From contig CP136061.1 of the NCBI GenBank assembly GCA_032622095.1, positions 40,183,797 to 40,247,796 on the forward strand: DNA of 64,000 nucleotides. Reading direction: 5' to 3'. Under the pieces are notes generated by a model that was not told the origin of the DNA, ran no database searches, and worked only from the letters and a program-made list of their open reading frames with translations. The DNA is from Siphonodentalium dalli. Taxonomy: Eukaryota > Mollusca > Scaphopoda > Gadilida > Siphonodentaliidae. Both the position numbers and the translations under genes were made by a program. Positions 58,302 to 64,000 of the stretch are shown here, one piece after another (the stretch's first letter is position 1; every line of letters begins with the position of its first letter).

Positions 58302-58495
58302 CTACAGTAATGCCCTAAATAATCGACTCCTTAACCACAGCAGAATTATGGGTAACTTTTCAGGATTTAGTCTGAAATATGGCTGAGAGTTTTCCGATGA
58401 ATGGCAACAAGCCATATTTGAGACTAAATCCTGAAAAGTTACCCATAATTCTGGTGTGGTTAAGGAGTCGATTATTTAGGGCACTACTGTATATT
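58302..58495. mobile_element. MITE family C copy
   Basis: Ends ACAGTAATGCCCTAA and TTAGGGCACTACTGTA, with matching arms between. Confidence 0.88.
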
Positions 58496-58869
58496 CAAAC
58501 AACTTTTGTGCTGTCAAATCATAATGTACTGATATTTCTATTTATGTCATGATGTTGAAAATTCATCCATGATTATAACACTGTTTTAATTTTGTGCGAC
58601 ACGCGTCATAATTTGCACAATTAAAGGACAAGCACTGATAAGTTAAGCTAATTAAATTATTTCTGCAGGCGCCTTGTTTCCTAAAAACCAAAAGCTCCTC
58701 CCACTAGTGAATATGTGTGGAAAGCTCCATTATAGTTGTGCTTGTAATAACATAAGTACTAGCACATAGACAGAACCACAAAAGGCATGTGAATGTGGTG
58801 AGTTAAAAAGAGCCGTCACTGTGATGCTCAATACTCTTTAGTATCAAATATTTGTTTTTGGTTGGTTTC

Positions 58870-59240
58870 CATGATAGATAAAGACATATATTATGGACTA
58901 GTTCAGGTGCATGAAACTGATAAGTTAGTATTCATGTGCTATGCCAACTGGAGGAATGTAGCATTTTAATAATGTCGCCGAAAATCTCAAGCAAAACAAC
59001 TGTACCACTCCATAGAAAACATCCCCTAAACTACGAGCAATTGTAAACATTTACATCTCGATTCGGGACGCAACTATCTAACACAAATGATTTCGCCATC
59101 GAGAGTGACTGCATTTAATTAATATATAATAAAGACGGTGAGTGTGTGTCAATTTCGTTATAATATCTGTAAAAAATAACTACTTTGAGCAAAGAGTATT
59201 TTCTACTTCTATATGATCACCCTACCCGAGTGTTTCACAT
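58870..59240. repeat. Dispersed repeat H, copy 2
   Basis: Homologous to 45100-45510 in the same orientation. Confidence 0.75.
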
Positions 59241-59427
59241 CACTTTAATAATCTGACATCTACAATGTACTCAACAAAATACAAGAGTAGCACACAGAGT
59301 ATTCCCAACAAAGGTGGTTTTCCACTGATATTTATTTTATGATGTGAGGTTTCCACGCTTGAGCTATGGCAGGAGGTGGAATGTTTACATGAACCTACAC
59401 CTACACATGGAAATCTACTTAACTGTT

Positions 59428-59605
59428 AAGCTACAGTAAATAATCGACTCCTTAACCACAGCAGAATTATGGGTAATTTTTCAGGATTTATCTCAGTGAG
59501 AGCTTTCAGATGAATGGCAACAAGCCATATTTCTGACTAAATCCTGAAAAATTACCCATAATTCTGCTGTGGTTAAGGAGTTGATTATTTAGGGCATTAC
59601 TGTAG
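59428..59605. mobile_element. MITE family C copy
   Basis: Arms as in other copies; left end slightly shortened (CTACAGTAAATAATCGACTC), right end intact (GGGCATTACTGTAG). Confidence 0.88.
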
Positions 59606-60104
59606 TATACCAAATGAAGGAATCTATGCTATATGATGACCAAATCAAGCATATTATATAACAATAACAATGTAAAAAAGATGATCATAGTTTTAGAAGG
59701 GAAATTTTGGGAAGAGCGTACAAGTATACAAATGGAGTTGAAATGAATAACTGCCATAAAATTACATGATCTCAATTAGTAAAGTCTCGAATGGCAATTT
59801 AATTGAGTTCAATACTGCTTCAAGAATCTCAACATTATGTTAGGTGTGTGCAAGAAAATTGTGAGAAACCATTCCCATGAACTGTTACATCAAGGAACTA
59901 GCCCAATGTTGGTATGCAGGTCAGTCAATTCAAGCAGGGAGTATATAGGCCACAGTGTTAGAGAGAGCTGGTAAGCTGAAAGGGCTAGTAAACTCACATA
60001 CCAAATTTAATTCAGATCAGACTTACTAAAGTTATCATCCGGAAACGAAAATTGAGTGAAATCCAAATTTGAACTTGACCTGTATTTTGTGCTAGTAAAC
60101 CCAC
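59606..60104. other. No gene recognised
   Basis: AT-rich; the last ~110 bp resemble the GGATGG-tailed repeat modules. Confidence 0.4.
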
Positions 60105-60493
60105 TTAACCCTTTACCCAACAAACCGGCCAAATAAAGCTTCAACAGCCTAAATTATCTTCGGTCTGTCTCAATAGAACCATACAAATATGGATATCATT
60201 GGAACCGGCTCCTTGACCACATTGTGATAGTTACAGTTATGCCCTGTGCCAATGCATTCTCTTATATATGCGAGTCGACCATAGGTCGCCTCGCATATAT
60301 AAGAGAATGCATTGGCCTAAAAAAATCTTTTTTTAACACTTTTTACCATTTGTTCTTACATTCTTTAACAATTTTATAATTTTTAATGTGTTAAGCCAAT
60401 GCATTCTCTTATATATGCGAGGCGACCTATGGTTGACTCGCATATATAAGAGAATGCATTGGCACAGGGCCCTTCTGTTGGGTAAAGGGTTAA
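60105..60493 (+). mobile_element. MITE family A, copy 4
   Basis: Same ends and hairpins as copy 1 with a small internal deletion (one AAACCGGCC unit missing near the left end). Confidence 0.92.
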
Positions 60494-61480
60494 TACCATA
60501 TTTAATTATATTCAGTCCAGACTTACTAAAGTTATCATCCGGAAGCGAAAAAAGCAAACGAATGGATGCACGGACCAATAACATAATACGTCCCGTTTTT
60601 TTCAAAACAGGTGAATACAAAAAATAAAAAGATATTAAAGACGATTCAAGAAGAAAGTATCAATGACACTGCAGCTCAACTTGGAGAGGCGATCTTGTGA
60701 TATATTACATACAATATAGCGATAAGGAATGCAGAAACTAGAAATGTTCAAGTAATAAAAGTGGTCCACCTGAAAAGCCATATGATGTTTGGGATCAATT
60801 GGCTGAAAACGTTGGCTATTTTGTTTTTGATATATAATGTATAAATGATTTGATAAAAAATATTAGAAATCGATAGCTCCCATCTAGTATAGAGGAGATC
60901 TTAAAAATGCATGTAAATTTTGAAAACATTTCTGAAATAAATGTCGGCTGTAGGCTGTGACAATGTATTCAAATGTGAAATTCTAGATGGCTGCCATGTT
61001 TTTCAACAAATTTTAGATAAATTTGATAGCTCCCATCTATAGGTCACCCAGAAGATCCATGTAAACTTTGGTGATGATAAGACGAGGGATGTGGCCTGTA
61101 GGGTGGGCTGAAGGATTTAATCATGCAAAGAGTAAACTCCAAGATGCCCACTAGCAGCCATGTTTTTTTTAAAACCAAAAATCTGAACATTTCTATGGCT
61201 CCCATCTACTGGTCAACAAGATATATCAGTATGAGGTTTGGTGACAATCGGAATTGGGATGCAGTCTGTTGGATGTGCCAAAGGATTTTATCATGCAAAG
61301 AATGGTATGCAAGATGGCTGCCCATATTTTTCATGGAAAATTGTTCAAATTTAATAGCTTCCATCTAGAGGTGACCTAAACATTCCTGTAAAATTTCAAA
61401 ACAATTCTCCATTTATTCCAGATATTTATGGGGCCATCTCCTTCTATAATCAACAGAAAAAATCCAATAAGAGCATTAAT
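60494..61480. repeat. Decayed AAGATGGC-type dispersed repeat
   Basis: Several diverged modules (CTAGATGGCTGCCATGTTTT, GATAGCTCCCATCTATAGGT, GTAAACTCCAAGATGCCCAC). The plus open frame at 61123-61368 falls within them and is a shadow. Confidence 0.7.
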
Positions 61481-61517
61481 ATGAGCCAAGAATGATAGTT
61501 AAATACACTCATGTACT

Positions 61518-61917
61518 TTAACCCTTTACCCAACAGAAGGGCCCTGTGCCAATGCATTCTCTTATATATGCGAGTCGACCATAGGTCGCCTCGCATATAT
61601 AAGAGAATGCATTGGCTTAACACATTCAAAATTATAAAATTGTTAAAGAATGTAAGAAAAAATGGTAAAAAGTGTTAAAAAAAGATTTTATTTAGGCCAA
61701 TGCATTCTCTTATATATGCGAGGCGACCTATGGTCGACTCGCATATATAAGAGAATGCATTGGCACAGGGCATAACTGTAACTATCACAATGTGGTCAAG
61801 GAGCCGGTTCCAATGATATCCATATTTGTATGGTTCTATTGAGACAGACCGAAGATATTTTAGGCTGTTGAAGCTTTATTTGGCCGGTTTTGGCCGGTTT
61901 GTTGGGTAAAGGGTTAA
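61518..61917 (-). mobile_element. MITE family A, copy 5
   Basis: Full-length, oriented like copies 2 and 3; only ~1 kb from copy 4, which faces the other way. Confidence 0.92.
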
Positions 61918-62718
61918 GAACCATGTATAACAACGAAAATTAATAAAAGGCTTATGTCATTTACTTATTTTCATTATAATTACCATGTTTTACATCGTCT
62001 ATAGAGTACATTAGTTTATTTTCATCCCTGACTCAAATTCATTCATATGTAGCATATTTTCTGTTGAACATAGATGGAGATGACCACATAAATGGCTGGA
62101 TTTAGGTACAGTCTCCCTTCAATAGTGGGGCTATGTGAAATACAAGATGGCTGCTGGTGGCATGGTTTTTTAAAACAAATTTCAGAAAAGTTGATGGCTC
62201 CCATCAACATGTAGAGGTCACCCAAAGGTCGATATGAAGTTTGGTGACGATCGGATGAGAGATATGGCCAGGGTGTGCTGAAGGAAATTGTTGATGGATG
62301 GACACAGACTTCATCAAGTTGAGCTAAAATTTGCCTGTGTTCTCAGTAAAATTTATATGAAAATTGGTTTCGGGTAGGGTGTAATTTTATTTCTATTTTA
62401 CCAAGAAATCCGAATAATTTTCCAAGCGCCCTATAAAACCTACCCTCCAACACCTGTTGCAACTAAATCTCAACAGAAACAATTGGTTAGACACTGGCTC
62501 TATATGGTGCCAGACATTTGCAGAATGAGGACCCCAGAGGTACCTCACATGAATGGCCTCATTTGGTATGGGCCTACATTAGACTCAGATATAAGTTAGT
62601 GAAGATGGTGATGTGCACCTCAGTTATGCAATGCATTGTCTACCATTTGGGTATACAGAGAAAAAGCAAAAGAAACTTTCTACAAAACAATTTGCTATAA
62701 ATTTTTTTATTTTTCTTA
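61918..62718. other. Repeat fragments, no gene
   Basis: 62130-62330 is another AAGATGGCTGCTGG module with a TGGATGGACACAG tail. 62515-62560 starts like MITE B (TTTGCAGAATGAGGACCCC) and is truncated. The remainder is unassigned. Confidence 0.5.
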
Positions 62719-63060
62719 GGCGACACCAATTTTGAAGTCTGGTTTACGAACATGTGGGGAGAAAAAAAGTAGATGCCGGAGGAGGGAAAAAAATAAAAAT
62801 AAAAAAAATTGTCCCCCCAATTTATATCAAGTAAATCGTGGAATTTTACATAAATTTTACAAAAATTGTGAAAAAAAATTTTGAATGAAATTCTGAACCA
62901 AACAAGACATTTCTTGTCATGAAATACATGAAAATATGGATCTGTAAATGATCATAAGCAGAACCGGATGTTTGGGAGAAAAAAGTTTTATTTTTTTTCA
63001 TGAAATGGAAAAAAAGTTGTAGGAGGTGTTCGTAAACCAGACTTAAAAATTGGTGTCGCC
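62719..63060. mobile_element. MITE with ~35-bp terminal inverted repeats
   Basis: It starts GGCGACACCAATTTT...AGTCTGGTTTACGAAC and ends with the inverse (GTTCGTAAACCAGACTT...ATTGGTGTCGCC), flanked by TTA on both sides (possible 3-bp target duplication). Interior is A/T-rich, without genes. Confidence 0.85.
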
Positions 63061-63106
63061 TTACATTTTTTATATAACTATACAACTATAAACAATAATA
63101 TAAAAT

Positions 63107-63232
63107 TTGTTAGGCCAATGCATTCTCTTATATATGCGAGGTGACCTATGATCGACTCGCATATATAAGAGAATGCATTGACACAAGAGTTTTTGCAAAA
63201 ATTGAGGAAGCTCCCGTCATGAATGGGTTAAA
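63107..63232. mobile_element. MITE family A' half copy
   Basis: One CCAATGCATTCTCTTATATA hairpin plus end CGTCATGAATGGGTTAA. The loop (GGTGACCTATGATCGACTC) is of the family A type, so this looks intermediate between A and A'. Confidence 0.8.
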
Positions 63233-63399
63233 TGAATTTTCTATCCTCATAACGGTTTTGTGACTTTTGAATTGAGCACTTCGTCTGCTCAAACGGAGCT
63301 CACTGAAGCATGCAAGCACTCAAGAGTGTAAACATCTCACTACGTCAGTCATATGATACGGATTATACATCTAAAAAAAAGTCCTGATAATCGGCCTCA

Positions 63400-63860
63400 G
63401 TATTCTTGAGATATAGAGGATCTACAACTCGTCCCCAGTTTATAATTCCGCTATAAACTGGGGACGAGTTGTAGATTCTATTTATTACATGATCCAAAAC
63501 CTCGACAAATCGTACTTAAATAAACAAATGGGACGAGAAACTAACATCGGCTTCTAAAATGCATGCGATGACGTTTTACGTAACTATGCGTTGTTTGTCC
63601 GTGTAAAGAAATAGTCCCAGATAAATAAAGATCCTGGCATATTTATTATTTAATGACATAACTATTCAAACTCTTCATTCATTATAGTTTGTTGGAAAAA
63701 TATTGAAAGCCATAGTATTTTGAAACGTAGCATACTGAATGTAAACAAACCGGAAGTCAAAGGTCACATGGCACTATTTCCTGTTATTAAACAAACGTTT
63801 AATATCACAATTTATAGAATGGAATAAGGGCCGGCTCATGGAATAGACAACAGTTAACTT
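63400..63860 (+). repeat. Dispersed repeat E, uninterrupted copy
   Basis: Matches the flanks of MITE A copy 1 (3518-3825 and 4226-4450). Contains a small hairpin around CTCGTCCCCAGTTTATA at 63428-63478. Confidence 0.8.
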
Positions 63861-64000
63861 TTCTGTGTATTCTATGGTTTTTCACCTCAAGTGAGATGAG
63901 GATTATTTAGGAGGCGCTAGATGAATGAAAATAATCCTCTCATCTCATGACAGGAGAGAACCTGAACACTACTCAGAACAGTTGACTGTTGTGTTTATTA
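63861..64000. other. Right edge, short inverted repeat, no gene
   Basis: GAGATGAGGATTATT and AATAATCCTCTCATCTC form a small inverted repeat at about 63894-63946; otherwise unassigned. Confidence 0.4.

Overview
The window is intron- and repeat-rich eukaryotic DNA, AT-rich, with no bacterial-style gene order. Its dispersed repeats have CATATATAAG fold-back elements, GGACGGAC-rich tails and ~180-bp repeats of the 'AAGATGGC...GGCGGCCATG' type. From general familiarity these resemble repeats of marine lophotrochozoans, most likely a mollusc; that placement is inference. Almost none of the long open frames is a gene. The real coding sequence is in short exons on the minus strand, found by protein similarity and confirmed by matching splice phases.

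Two genes are supported, both on the minus strand. (1) A SETDB1-type histone H3 lysine-9 methyltransferase: its last four coding exons lie at 57572-57465, 56394-56294, 50990-50902 and 48369-48252. They carry the 3' half of the split SET domain, the GRYLN/HSCSPN motif, the DYNY motif, the post-SET cysteines and a stop codon. The N-terminal exons were not found in the window. (2) An F-box gene resembling FBXO16 in its first exons: eight phase-compatible exons run from 26823 down to 2922 (1115 coding nt). They include a 36-bp microexon, the F-box exon, a linker, and two exons resembling the DUF4347 family. Both ends of this gene are missing. A further exon candidate lies at 28937-28845.

Layout: 0-19 kb holds most F-box exons, set among MITE-like elements, a CTTAAG-palindrome region (5.2-7.3 kb) and GGAC-tailed repeats. 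19.7-26 kb holds a hAT-like non-autonomous element with an 8-bp target duplication and a 5.5-kb, ~28-bp minisatellite. 28.5-31.5 kb holds 33-bp and 20-bp minisatellites. 34-40 kb is MITEs and dispersed repeats. 40.2-43.7 kb holds a 30-bp minisatellite with a LINE-tail-like interruption. 43.7-57.6 kb holds the SETDB1 exons within large repeats. 57.6-64 kb is repeats only.

The most notable signal is that four exon edges have been tandemly copied into flanking non-coding DNA. In the strongest case, the 3' end of the SETDB1 GRYLN exon plus its 5' splice site forms a 36-bp minisatellite of about 26 intronic copies, most still carrying GTAAGT or GTGAGT. I saw no tRNA, rRNA, CRISPR array or intact autonomous transposon.
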